Shown in pieces: positions 1-10,163 of a DNA stretch of 64,000 bases. The DNA comes from Gnetum montanum (Eukaryota > Streptophyta > Gnetopsida > Gnetales > Gnetaceae), in NCBI GenBank assembly GCA_015680685.1, contig MNCI01002993.1, forward strand, positions 328,562 through 392,561, given 5' to 3'. The position numbers and the translations under genes were made by a program. The notes under the pieces are model-generated. The model did no database searches. It was not told the origin of the DNA and worked only from the letters and a program-made list of their open reading frames with translations. Position 1 is the stretch's first letter. Each line of letters starts with the position of its first letter.

Positions 1-659
1 GCATAGAAGCAAGGGAATCTTAGTGTAGAAGCTCCAAAACTCTTGTTTTTTAGGCCCAAATAGCCCACAAACAACCATGACTAATGTACAAACCAATCTA
101 GTAGCCCTGTAGCCCTAAACCATGGCTTGCTATGGCCTAAAAATAGCAAAGCCCATCCTCTTTTGATCTATAATTAGCCATGGATGACCATAGATAGCAT
201 GCTTTACTTGATGTTGCAACTTGTTTTTGACCTTATGTTGCATTGTTGATTCTTATAGCCTTCTTGTAGCTTTTACATAGACTTATACATTATTTATTTA
301 TTTTATTTTCCTTTGTTTAGCCTTTGATTGGTATCAAATGGTAGGTTTTGGCCTTCCTTGACCATTGTTTGACACCATGTAACCTTGGCTTACTATGACC
401 TTAAACTAGCATCATGTTCCATCAAGGCTCAAAACTGACAAAACCATGATCCTTATTGACTATTTGTAGCCTTATTTCTTGTATTTCCCCATTTTTTGAG
501 CTTTATTTGGCCCTTATTGCATTTTTCTCTTACTTTATAGCCTTGGGTAACCTTGTTTGCACTAGAATAGCATTTATTTGCATGATTTTTATAGCTTTTT
601 AGCATTGTTTATTCATTTTTACCTAGGTGCCACTCAATATGCTTTTGGTTGACATGTAG
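1..659 (+). other. Non-coding region upstream of a Ty3/gypsy RT exon (probable intron tail)
   Basis: No sustained reading frame. Positions about 300-440 match, on the opposite strand, positions about 16740-16900, which lie at the same distance upstream of another RT copy. Both contain scattered GGCCTAAAACTAGC-like units and a stretch around CACCATGT. I therefore read this as the last part of the untranslated or intronic region preceding RT in this element family. It is decayed and gives no other signal. Confidence 0.55.
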
Positions 660-660
660 G
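636..660 (+). other. Conserved 3' splice acceptor before the RT exon
   Basis: The sequence gcttttggttgacatgTAG ends at 659 and coding similarity begins just after it. The two minus-strand RT copies have the equivalent feature (AG at 16514-16515 and 24925-type position 25924-25925), again exactly where coding similarity begins. Tat/Ogre elements are known to splice an intron between protease and RT. The matching donor was not identified. Confidence 0.5.
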
Positions 661-1551
661 GTCAAAGTATGAGTACCTAAGAGCTAATCAATTCACCTTT
701 AAGCCTAAATGGGTCTCATGGTAATGTAAAATGATATATTAACCCTGATTGCCTAGATCTTGATCTTGAGAGTCTTGTTGACTACATAGCCTCAATAGAG
801 AAACCTCTAGAGTGGCATGAAAACCTAGTCAAAACACTTAACTTAGTGATGGGTGACATAACTGAAGACTCTCTAGTTGAGGTTCCTATCATGACACATA
901 GTGATAAGGAGAAAACCCTTAAACTAAGTTCCTCACTAGAACCTCAATAGGCTCAAGACACACCAAGGTCCTACAAGGCAACATTAAGGCCTTTGCTTGG
1001 TCATATGAAGATATTTTGGGCCTAGACTCATGCTTAGTACAACATAACATCATACTGGACCCTAACATTAGAATAATTAAGAAAAACATTTGTAAGATAA
1101 GATCTAACTTGTCCTTGGTAGTTTATGGTGAGATCTCGAAGCTCTACCAAGCTAGTTTAATTAGGGATGTCAACTATGCAAAATGGGTTTCCAACATAGT
1201 GGTAGTCCCTATGAAAAATGAGAGTATCCATATTTGCATTGATTTTTGAGACCTAAATAAAGCAAATATTAAGGATGACTTCTCATTTCCTAGTCTTGAT
1301 AAGCTCATTGATACCATGGTTGGGCATGCCTTATTGTCCTTTATGGATGGGTTCTTAAGATATAACCAAATTAGGATCAACCTAGAGTTCCAACTTAGCA
1401 TGACCTTCATGGCTCCTTGGAGGACCTTTTGCTATATAATGATGCCTTTTGGCCTTAAGAATGTAGGAGCAAACTATCAATGATCCATGACTTATATCTT
1501 CAATGATTACATGCTAGGTTTGCTTAGTGATTAGATGGATGACATAGCTGT
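660..1551 (+). pseudogene. pol: Ty3/gypsy reverse transcriptase, N-terminal part (interrupted)
   Basis: Start of the RT exon of a Tat/Ogre-like element on the plus strand. A poorly conserved linker (660-990) leads to FAWSYEDILG (about 991), then SFMDGFLRYNQI (about 1338) and TFCYIMMPFGLKN (about 1425), all standard RT landmarks, and ends at the catalytic box, where MDDIAV is preceded by a stop in place of the usual tyrosine. A frameshift lies near 985 and stops near 1247 and 1482. The frame is cut at 1551 by the 8.6-kb insertion and resumes at 10169. Family assignment is firm; the copy is dead. Confidence 0.85.
1547..1551. repeat. Target site duplication GCTGT (left)
   Basis: GCTGT immediately before the TGATGAGT start of the left LTR, repeated at 10164-10168 directly after the ACTCATCA end of the right LTR. 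A 5-bp duplication is normal for Ty3/gypsy integrases. The interrupted RT frame is continuous across the site if the insert and one copy are ignored. Confidence 0.93.
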
Positions 1552-2338
1552 TGATGAGTCATGAATTGTTGGCTACGATATTACATCCATGATATCACAT
1601 ACGCGATATCATAGCAGATCTCCTCATCTATAAATAAGAGGTGTAGTTTTGGTAGGGATTTTTAAAAAAATATTAAGTTTTCAATATTTTTTAGTACATC
1701 AGTTTTTCCTCTCAACCCTTCTCTCTTAGTGCATGCCTGCAGTGTGATGATTGTAATTGTACGACATCCTTATTCGACTATGACGTACTTGGACACGCAA
1801 AAGACTGGAAATAAATATCGAGATTACTTTATCATTTCAGCATCCACTTAGCTTAATTATTTATTTAATTATTATTATTATTTACTACTTTCTTAGTTAA
1901 TATCTCTCTACCCTTATCTCTTAGTAATGCAGAATGAGTACAACTTAATCACGAGCATTTAAGTGTGACTACCTGGTAACCTAGTAGCATACCTAGGCCA
2001 TGTGTTTGGTAATCCCAATGGTAGTCATGCATGAGGTCCAAGATGTGTATGGATGATTGAGGAACGTATGTTCATTGCACTTAGATTCTCTCTCACACAC
2101 ACTATTATTTCCCATTATCCTTAGGAGTAGCATTAGTGTAGGAACACATCATACACCTCACTCTGGACTAAACCATATGTGAAAAAGCTAATACTAGTCT
2201 AGGTGGGAAGATAGTAAATTTCTATCTATGAGTAACTATCTAGATACCACAACTACTCCATCTGCGAAGTTCGACCAGATTGTGCGTGAAATGCTTGTAT
2301 TCATATAGTTGAGTGTAGGGGTACCTTGCCACCCATCA
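1552..2338 (+). repeat. 5' LTR of the Athila-like element (787 bp)
   Basis: Begins TGATGAGTCATG, ends CCACCCATCA, and aligns along its length with 9331-10163. It carries GATATC boxes and a TATA box near its start and the long T/A-rich segment typical of U3-R. It is about 46 bp shorter than the right LTR, mainly through loss of a CT-rich segment near 2090 and one GATATC box. Confidence 0.93.
1577..1636 (+). promoter_or_regulatory. LTR promoter: phased GATATC boxes plus TATAAATA
   Basis: GATATT at 1577, GATATC at 1591 and 1605 (14-bp steps), then TATAAATA at 1629-1636, exactly 18 nt after the last box. The same geometry recurs at 9356-9429 and 57187-57269. Presumed core promoter of the LTR; the GATATC array is a candidate activator site. 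Confidence 0.75.
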
Positions 2339-2339
2339 T

Positions 2340-2357
2340 TGGCACTGTTGCCAGGGA
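2340..2357 (+). other. Primer-binding site, tRNA-Asp type
   Basis: TGGCACTGTTGCCAGGGA begins one base after the 5' LTR. From memory of plant Athila/Tat elements the canonical tRNA-Asp PBS is TGGCGCCGTTGCCGGGGA; the three differences are all transitions at CpG positions, as expected from methylcytosine decay. Confidence 0.8.
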
Positions 2358-2479
2358 AAATGCTAGTTATCTAGATTAGTTATATCATACAAGGTCATTT
2401 TATAGGAATTAACGATATATCTTTTAGGAAGAAATAATTACAAAAGGTCACATACAAATTCACACACAATTTCACAATC

Positions 2480-4405
2480 ATGCCTCTCCTACAAGACTAC
2501 GGTAATGCCACATCTAGTGCAGAAATTCATTGGAGAACCAACGAATTATATGAAAATGAAGATTGGAGTACGCAATCTAAGGTGGGGATTTCTTATAAAC
2601 ATAAACAAAGGTAGCATCGTCCCAACACATGAAAGCATAACTTACTCCAAGCCTAACACAAATACAAGAGGCTATTTGAATCTCTCGTAGGCATCGTAAA
2701 GAGAGCCGGCTACCTAGGCTCGATTTAAACAACTTTCCCAATTTCTTAGGAGGGTGTAACTTAGATCCACAACAACATTTACAAGCCTTCTACAATGCCT
2801 ATGCATGGAACAACATTGATAATGGTTGGCAAAAACTCAAGCTCTTTCCTATGACACTCGTTGGCCAAGAAAAAGTATGGTATAGATCGTTAAAACTAAA
2901 TTCAATTCGATGTTGGCCAACAATGGTAGAACTCTTTAATGAAAGATATCAAACTTACGCAAGAGTGTCAGCCTTGAGGAAACAAATCCAAGAGTGGAAA
3001 CAATCATAACATGAACCCTTGGACATGACCTTAGAAATATATTATGCATTGTTAAACAACTACCCAGGCCATGAGTTCTTCGAGGAAAGGCTAATGTACC
3101 ATATCATTGATGGGTTTTGTGATGAAACAAGAGAGACCCTAGGGATGTATGCCCAACATCAACTATACGGACTACGAACCCATAAATTCCAAGAGCTTAT
3201 TAAGAGAATAGCAAAAGAAGAAGGAGAAATGGCTAGATGGGAGAGTATTGAAAAACATCAACTTAACAGAGGTCCATAATCATAAAAAGGAAAAATCGAC
3301 CTATCTCAAGGAGGAAGAACCATCTTTGCTGGTACAAAAATCATTAGAGGAAGTTGAGGAAAAGATCAATAAGATGCTGGAATGGATGCATAAAAAGTGT
3401 GGAGAATATACCAATAATATTGGGGATAGAGTTTTTACAACCTAAGAAGCAGGACAAAATATCATTAGATGATTGGAAAGAGGAGATGAAGAAAATAAGA
3501 GCTCAACTACCAATCATACGTATGAATGCAGCATTTTCCTATACAATCATCCCAGGGGCCAATGTCCAATCTTGTTATATTTATATGAGCATTGGGAAAG
3601 CATGTTACACCCAGAGTTCATACAAAGATACTGTGTTGTGGGGGAAGCCATCCCTAAACTGGGGACACCCTTCGTATCATCCAAATCTAAATGCTTATCT
3701 AGCTCAACATCTTGTTTCCCTGACTAGGTCATCATACTCTATCTCGTTGCATTATTATTCTCCTCAATACTATCAGCCCATGTTCTCAACACAACCACCA
3801 TCTTGTGCACCTTATACTTCTCCTAAATTTCAACATTCTCATCCTTTTCCTCCTTCTACATTGCCACCAACTATTCCTGAAGTGTTTGCACCATAGCAAC
3901 AACCCACGAACATTACTTGTGCTATGATTGCTAATAGCAGTGAGAGACCTCCTCAACATCGAAGGTATCCCTTCTTTAAACATGATCGTAGGAAGGGACA
4001 ATATAGTTCCAAGGCCATTGCATTCTCTAACTCAGCACAAGTCCAACACTATGGTGCATCCTTCTTTTCAAATCCAACACCTCATGTTACTTCATCAGGG
4101 CCATCAATTAACACTCCAACAACCATATGGCCCAATGAATACAGCCATGGAGAGTGACATCTTGATCCTTGAAAATCATCTTACCATCTCAAGTACCATA
4201 GTGGGTCAACTCTTTATTTGGGAATCACATCTTATAAATTACCCCACTATGCTTACTATAATCAGGTGTGTGAACCCCAATGGGGTAAGTAGGATTGAGT
4301 TTCAATATTTCCAACATGCAAGGACCCTCATCTTTCATTTATTAATCCTTGCCATGCTCAACCATTTAGTTATGGGGGATATTACCCATTTTAATAACAA
4401 GCAAG
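2480..4405 (+). pseudogene. gag: Athila-type gag of the inserted element
   Basis: An ATG at 2480 (MPLLQDYG) starts a short broken leader. The retrotransposon gag core runs from about 2730 to 3279 in one frame with few stops: NFLGG, an HL-F-A region, KLKLFPMTLVGQ with the W-R-L following, and then SALRKQIQEW and YALLNNYPGHEFFEERLMYHIIDGF-type spacing, as in Athila gag. Beyond 3280 the frame shifts twice and encodes a charged helix (about 3300-3410), then a Pro/Ser/Tyr-rich tail (3700-4160) and a Tyr-rich end to about 4405. I see no CCHC zinc knuckle. Gag would form the particle; here it is broken. Confidence 0.8.
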
Positions 4406-5768
4406 ATTAATAAATATTTCTTTTTCATTTTCTTTAATTTTACAATTTTTTGTTTTCCAATTTTTCATTTTTCAATTTCTTGTTTTATCATTTTATCATT
4501 TTATCTTTTTAGAAGTAATCTCATCTACAAATAAAACACTCATGTGGCTCATTGGTTGAGGTGTATTCTATGTTATCGAGTCTTAAACAATCAATTATTT
4601 GGATAGTGAGCCCACTACACCCACTCATCCATTCTATAAATAAGAGGTTCTGTTTGAGGGTACAGTGATATTCTTGACATTCTTAAAACTTAAAATTAAT
4701 TTTGTGTCCATTGTACTTAGAATGAAGAAGGATGGATCAAGAGGGAATGATTAAGATGTGACATCAAGGGGACTTGTGGATTCTCTTTGGTGATGTTTGT
4801 GGGAGTTATCAGGCAACATGGTTGTACTAAGATCCTTGTAGATCTAATGCAAAATGGGAGTAAGAGTAATCAAAAGGCACTCAAAAATCCAATGCTATTC
4901 TAGGGGGTTCCATTGGAAAGACATGCACCCATGCTCGAAGGTTGGTGGCTTCTCTGGATTCAGCAATCAAAGAAAAGAAAACAACAACAACAAAGAAAGT
5001 ACCACAATGAAAAAATCACTCCTCCCTTGAAAAAAATGCCAAGTAATTGTATGCCTTCTTGTTATGGTACTCTCATAGTTTCTCATCATGGGATGAAACA
5101 ATGCAATGTCACTGATCAAAGGAATGGACTTGGTCCTGATCTTGGAACGATAGGTTAATGACACATTAATCATGCCTTACACACAGGATTCATTATGCCC
5201 TGGGTCAGTTACCTCATGTCCCAATCTCTACAATCCCTTCTATAGGTCGTCTCATCTCACTGTTCATGTAATCATGGTTCATGTCTCATATAGTGTAGAA
5301 CTCTTACCTCATTCCGACGATACTGACATGTGTGTGTTTTGTGGAAATAGTGTAGATTACATTTAACCCTTCTACTACCTATGGACATTTTAAGGTGTGG
5401 TTATGCAAGAGCATTAGAGATTGAAACCTACTTTTGGGAGGACCCACTTGCATGAATTTTTTAGTTTGCACTCATAACACCTCTTCCACACACCATCTAT
5501 TGCTCTTAGTGTATTTTCAATGATATTCTTTCCCTTATTACTATCCTTCTAATTGAAACATTCCTAATGAACCATCACATAGCCTTTTTCTCTTCCTGCT
5601 CATTCGAGGTCTGTATTGATAAATTTCACATCATCATAAATTTCGTGCATTCAGAACTGGTTGAATTCCCCTGGAACCCTTTAACAACAGTTTAGATGTC
5701 CTTAGTTTCCATCATTAATTTTAGGAAAATCTTAAAAATTTGGTATATTCCATAGTGCCCTAACATCA
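4406..5768 (+). other. Spacer of the Athila-like element, no recognisable coding
   Basis: Starts with a pyrimidine-rich run (about 4411-4511) ending TTTTTAG, which resembles a 3' splice site. A TATAAATA at 4635-4642 is followed by AGAGG as in the LTRs, without GATATC boxes. The rest (4700-5768) has only short broken frames that I cannot assign. This is where pol would lie in an autonomous relative. Confidence 0.5.
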
Positions 5769-5868
5769 ATAGGCTACGATATCGTGTACACGATATTGCG
5801 GTCTACGCGATATTGCATCCACGATATCACGTACATGATATCATGTCTTAAAAATATATATATACATG
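5769..5868 (+). promoter_or_regulatory. Internal copy of the LTR promoter array
   Basis: GATAT(C/T) boxes at 5778, 5792, 5809, 5823 and 5837 (steps 14, 17, 14, 14) preceded by AGGCTACG as in the LTR start, and a TATACATG at 5861, again 18 nt after the last box. It is the densest array in the window. It may be a remnant of a nested or recombined LTR, or a second promoter for the ORF that begins at 6544. Confidence 0.6.
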
Positions 5869-6543
5869 ACCCCCCCTACGCTACTTAACATTAGTTGCAA
5901 CTATTCATGTGGAGGAATTTTTTCCAATTTATCTCTACGACTTGCGAGTGCACGCCCCTTGATTTCATATCCATAAATCGCTTGTTGGTCCTCTGATTTT
6001 CATTCCATTTGAACCTACTTGAACACAGATTGTTCAACTTAGTTGTGGGGGAGGGGCACATGTTGAATAGCACATAAATTTTTTTGAAATTTTTCATCAC
6101 CCAAAGGACATTATCAAGGGTAATTAGTTACAAAATTAAGGATAAATGTGCCAAAAACAATTTCATCCTCTTAGTTATACCGAGAAAGTAGATTTGGAAA
6201 CCACCTAAGCAAAGAGGATTAAATATTATAATATTTTAGGAAATGTCACATAGAGATAAAAAAATTCATTAAGGCAAGCAGCAAGGTATAACCTAACTTT
6301 GGTAACAGCCTTACTAATGATGGGCCCATGTGATTGTAGATGGCCTTGAAATGTGGAAAATAGGAAGGTCCTACTCAAGGTGGGAGCAAATGACCTAGGA
6401 GAGGTGAAGAACAAGTTCTTGCCAGACAACATGTAGAGAAGGAGGAATAATCATTTAGCATCCACCAAGAGGACCCTACTACTGTACAATCAAGGTAGGC
6501 AGAAGGAGGAGCTACTATAGCGCTTGAGCAGGGAAAACATCTC
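5869..6543 (+). other. Spacer before the second ORF
   Basis: No coding signal. A purine-rich GTGGGGGAGGGGCA stretch near 6036-6050 resembles a polypurine tract but has no LTR after it, which again suggests an old internal rearrangement involving LTR-adjacent sequence. Confidence 0.4.
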
Positions 6544-9138
6544 ATGTTGCCCCACGATTGTGTTCAGGACATCCATGAAAGGTCCATATTCACTGTAGTG
6601 ATTGTGGAATTAAAATTTGGATCTTTCATAGAATTTTCTTTGGAGGTTGTTAGGGATCACCTCAAAGGGTCTCCATTATGGCCTATCCTCTCTGAAAGTG
6701 GTGCCTGGTACTTAAGGGAAATGTACCAATTTTGGCATAATAAAGAACAAGGCACCATGGTCAACATTTGTGGTGTGACTATTGATTTCTCTATTCAAGC
6801 CATTTTAGAAGTATTAAATATTCTAAATACAAGGGAAAATTTTGCTTAGTTGTCTACCCACTTAGACCCTGATGCACAACGTGTTTGGTTAGAAAGGGTG
6901 TATGGCAAGGAAGATAAGATGTTTGGGGAGTTGACCATAGAAGAGAGGATTCATTTCAAAATAGGGTCTTATCACCTCTTCCTCATAAAAGGCTTAAAAA
7001 TAATTTTAACATATGCATCAAGAGGATGTGTAGTGTTGATGGGAAAGGTTAATGCTAACCTACCTCATATATATTTTACAGAGATCCTAAGATGGTTTAA
7101 AGAACGAAAGACAGAGAAGCTTGTGTTGCCCTTCCCTTGTCTTATTAGGAAGCTATGTAGATGTGCTGGTATTAGAGGATACACCAATGATGTCCTTCAA
7201 AAAGCCCAAAATGCTTCGTATGCTAAACTGCTAAAGCCACTAGCTACAAGGAAAATCATTGGTGAGACATTGGGGCTGGAACATGAAAAAGAACAGATGG
7301 CAGGGCCAACTGCAACTCAACTTGCAGGACCCAGCCAACTTCCAAGAACAAGACCTAGCCAACAATAAGAAGCAGGGCCTAGCATGGTCCAACAGGATCA
7401 ACCATCGTCACCACCGTAAGATTACAAACCGTCGATGAGCCATCTTAGGGCCATCGCTGAGACGGTCAGTTGGGGAAGTTGTGATGATGAAAATATCTTC
7501 CACATTATCAACAATGCCATACAACACATGGGTTCTTTGGACTATGCGAGGGGTGAAGTGTCCATTTATATAGAGGGAAGAGAGAGCACTTGGTCACAAT
7601 AGATCTCAGGGAATGCTACATCCTTTCAAGTGTAGTTAGAAATGGGTGAAGGGGTCACAATGGTGGTCATGCAGCACCAAAATGTAGTAGGAGCCATAGA
7701 AGTGATCCTAGATTAGATTAAAGAATCATTCAATGTACCTGTTGTGCCATTGGTAGATCTTACAGGAGCACAGGATGCTCAAACTCTGGCTGGAACCTCA
7801 ATGACTCCTACAGAACATGAGGATGTACTTGACCAATTACTACAAATAGGACAAGTAATGATGTCATTGTTTGACATTCCACAGGATGTTACAAAAATAC
7901 AATTAGATCTCATTTCCAGCAAAGGAAAGCTATTCTTGATAGAGATGAGGGCCTAGCATGTTGAAGTAGAAGTGTAAAGATTGCAAGAAAGGCTCACGAC
8001 CCTACAAGTAGCATAGCGGGATCCCTCTTAATTCATTCCATTAGAGTAGTTGGAAAATTTCAGAACTAAGTAACTTACTGAACTAGTGGTAGAGAATAAA
8101 AGGGTGGCAGAAGAAAAAGAGGAGGTTGTTTAGGATGGCTTTGCGATACAAGTGCAAACTTACGTGCACACTAAGGCACTCAAAGCCTTACAAGAGGAAA
8201 ACAAGCAACTTGTTGCTAAAAACCTTCAGTTGACCTTTTTGGAGAAACAAAAGAATGTTCTTGAAGAACATTTTCAACAGTTTCAAGAACAACTAATCAG
8301 GATCAACCAAGACATGAACCATTTAGCTAGGAAAAATCGAATCCTCTCGATGGAGGAAGTATGCACCATTCGTCAAAAGATGACCATTGAAATAAGCGCA
8401 TGGAAGAATGAGGCTAAATGGCATGAGAAATTCAAGGAGAATTTTTGGGACCAGGTGGGGATGTATAAGCAAATCATCAAGAAGGAGATCCATATGGCCA
8501 AGGCCCACATCAATGTTCTCAGTGCTCAACACACTGATTGGTAGGCCATATTGGACACATATGCGTTTGCCCACCAGGTGGAAGTTAAGAGCTGGGACCT
8601 ATAGATCTAGGACCTTACAAAATACATGGAGTTGGAAAACTTGTTGTATGCCTACCTTGCCATGTTGACAATAGGGTGCCTGAGAATAGAGCTCATGCAA
8701 TAGGTAGCCACCACCTACGTCAAGTATGAAATAGAATTCGTAGAACATAAGAAAATATTGCAAAAATTTGAGGTTGCAAATTCTGAACTTGAGGTGGATA
8801 AAGCAAGCTACTAGGGGCAGAAAAATGTCACAACAGACTTGGCTCAATAACTCATAGATTTTTAAGAATACAGAGACAATGCCAGAGCTTACGAGGAGGA
8901 ACAGTGGGTGTTTTTTGCTGGGTATGTCAAGGAAAATAAAATGTTTCTATAACTACCATGTCCATGGGAGGTGCCAACTCCATCAAACATAGGAACATTA
9001 GCATGGATAGCACAAGATCCCTAAATTGAAGAGGACAAACTTTAGGCCATACTTTGACACCATCAAATCCCAAGACCTAGAGCACAAGACAAGGGAAAGG
9101 CATCCATGGAGGAGCCATCGCCACCAGGAACTACATGA
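6544..9138 (+). pseudogene. Second ORF of the Athila-like element: plant transposon protein-like domain plus coiled coil, 864 codons
   Basis: One reading frame stays in register for 864 codons from ATG 6544 to TGA 9136-9138 with about 24 internal stops and no frameshift that I can see. By hand count about 14 are TAG, 9 TAA and 1 TGA. The N-terminal 275 residues contain WYLREMYQFWHN, INICGVTIDFS-like and VLNIL segments, a pattern I associate with the putative plant transposon protein domain found with Athila-type elements (tentative). A Pro/Gln-rich linker follows (about residues 255-300), then a long Glu/Lys/Gln-rich coiled coil (about residues 460-780, e.g. KALKALQEENKQLVAKNLQL). Function unknown; a structural or nucleic-acid-binding accessory protein is possible. 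An internal promoter copy lies 0.7 kb upstream. Confidence 0.7.
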
Positions 9139-9330
9139 GTTCCATCAAATTTTGTAGTTATAGGATTTTCTTTTGTGTTCTCCATGTTGTGTCTCAATTT
9201 TATTTTGATTCCACACTATAGCATGAATCCATTCTTGTCATTCAATAATCCCATACCTATCCACTATGTAATCAATGGAGCTTATTCTCGCTTTAACTCA
9301 AGGATGAGTTTTCATTCAGTCATGAGGGTA
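9139..9330 (+). other. 3' untranslated tail and decayed polypurine tract
   Basis: Non-coding. The last bases before the 3' LTR, TCATGAGGGTA (9320-9330), occupy the polypurine tract position but are only partly purine. Confidence 0.55.
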
Positions 9331-10163
9331 TGATGAGTTATGAATTATTGGCTGCAATATTACATCCATGATATCGCGTATGCGATATCACGTACATGAT
9401 ATCCCAACCATTCTCCTCATCTATAAATAGGAGGTAGGAAGTTTTGATAGGGATTTTTTAAAAAAGGCTAAGTTTTCAATAGTTTTAGTACGTCAGTTTT
9501 TCCTCTCAACCCTTCTCTCCCAGTGCATGCCCGCATTGTGATGATTGTAATTGTACAACATCCTTATTTGAGTGTGATGTACTTGGACACACACATGACC
9601 AATAATAAAGATCAAGATTACTTCATCATTGCCGCATCCACTTAACTTAATTATTTATTTAATTGTTATTATTATTTACTTATTTCTTAGTTAATATCTC
9701 TCTACCCTTATCTCCTAGTAACACGGAATGAGTATGACTTAATCATGAGCATTTAAGTGTGACTACTTGGTAACCTAGTAGCATACCTAGGATATGCATT
9801 TGGTAATCCTAATGGTAGTCATGCACATGGTCCAAGATGTGTACAGATGATTGAGGAATGGATGCTTATTGCATTTAGGCTAGTTTAGATTCTCTCTCAC
9901 TCTCTTTCTCTCTCCTAGTTTAGTTGATATTATTTCCCATCATCCTTAGGAGTAGCATTAGTGTAGGAACACATCATACACCTCACTCTGGACTAAACCA
10001 TACATGAAAAAGCTAATACTAGTCCAGGTGGGAAGACAATGAACTGCGATCCACAAGTAACTATTTGGATACCACAACTAGTCTGTCTACAGAGTTCAAC
10101 CAGATCATGCATGAAACACTTGTATTTGTATGGTTGAGTGTAGGGGTACCTTGCCACTCATCA
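9331..10163 (+). repeat. 3' LTR of the Athila-like element (833 bp)
   Basis: Begins TGATGAGTTATG, ends TTGCCACTCATCA, and aligns with 1552-2338. It has four GATATC-type boxes, a TATAAATA, and a CT-rich microsatellite near 9893-9917 absent from the left LTR. Confidence 0.93.
9356..9429 (+). promoter_or_regulatory. 3' LTR promoter array
   Basis: AATATT at 9356, then GATATC at 9370, 9384 and 9398, each 14 bp apart, and TATAAATA at 9422-9429, 18 nt after the last box. Confidence 0.7.

Larger units (their letters stand above)
1552..10163 (+). mobile_element. Athila-like non-autonomous LTR retrotransposon, 8612 bp
   Basis: Complete element with LTRs at 1552-2338 and 9331-10163, TG...CA ends, GCTGT target duplication, a PBS of the tRNA-Asp type, a gag pseudogene and a second long ORF. 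I found no protease, RT, RNase H or integrase motif in any frame of the 7-kb interior, so it must have relied on enzymes supplied in trans. The gag style, PBS and second ORF fit the Athila lineage of Ty3/gypsy. The two LTRs differ at many sites (roughly 85-90 percent identity by eye, mostly transitions and indels), so the insertion is old. It is inserted in the RT gene of a Tat-like element. Confidence 0.9.

Noticed and set aside
6544-9138. Reassigned stop codons (TAG/TAA read as Gln)
   Set aside because: The same stops occur in RT, integrase and gag of unrelated elements, with CpG decay in non-coding sites; plant nuclear code is standard. Deamination explains it.
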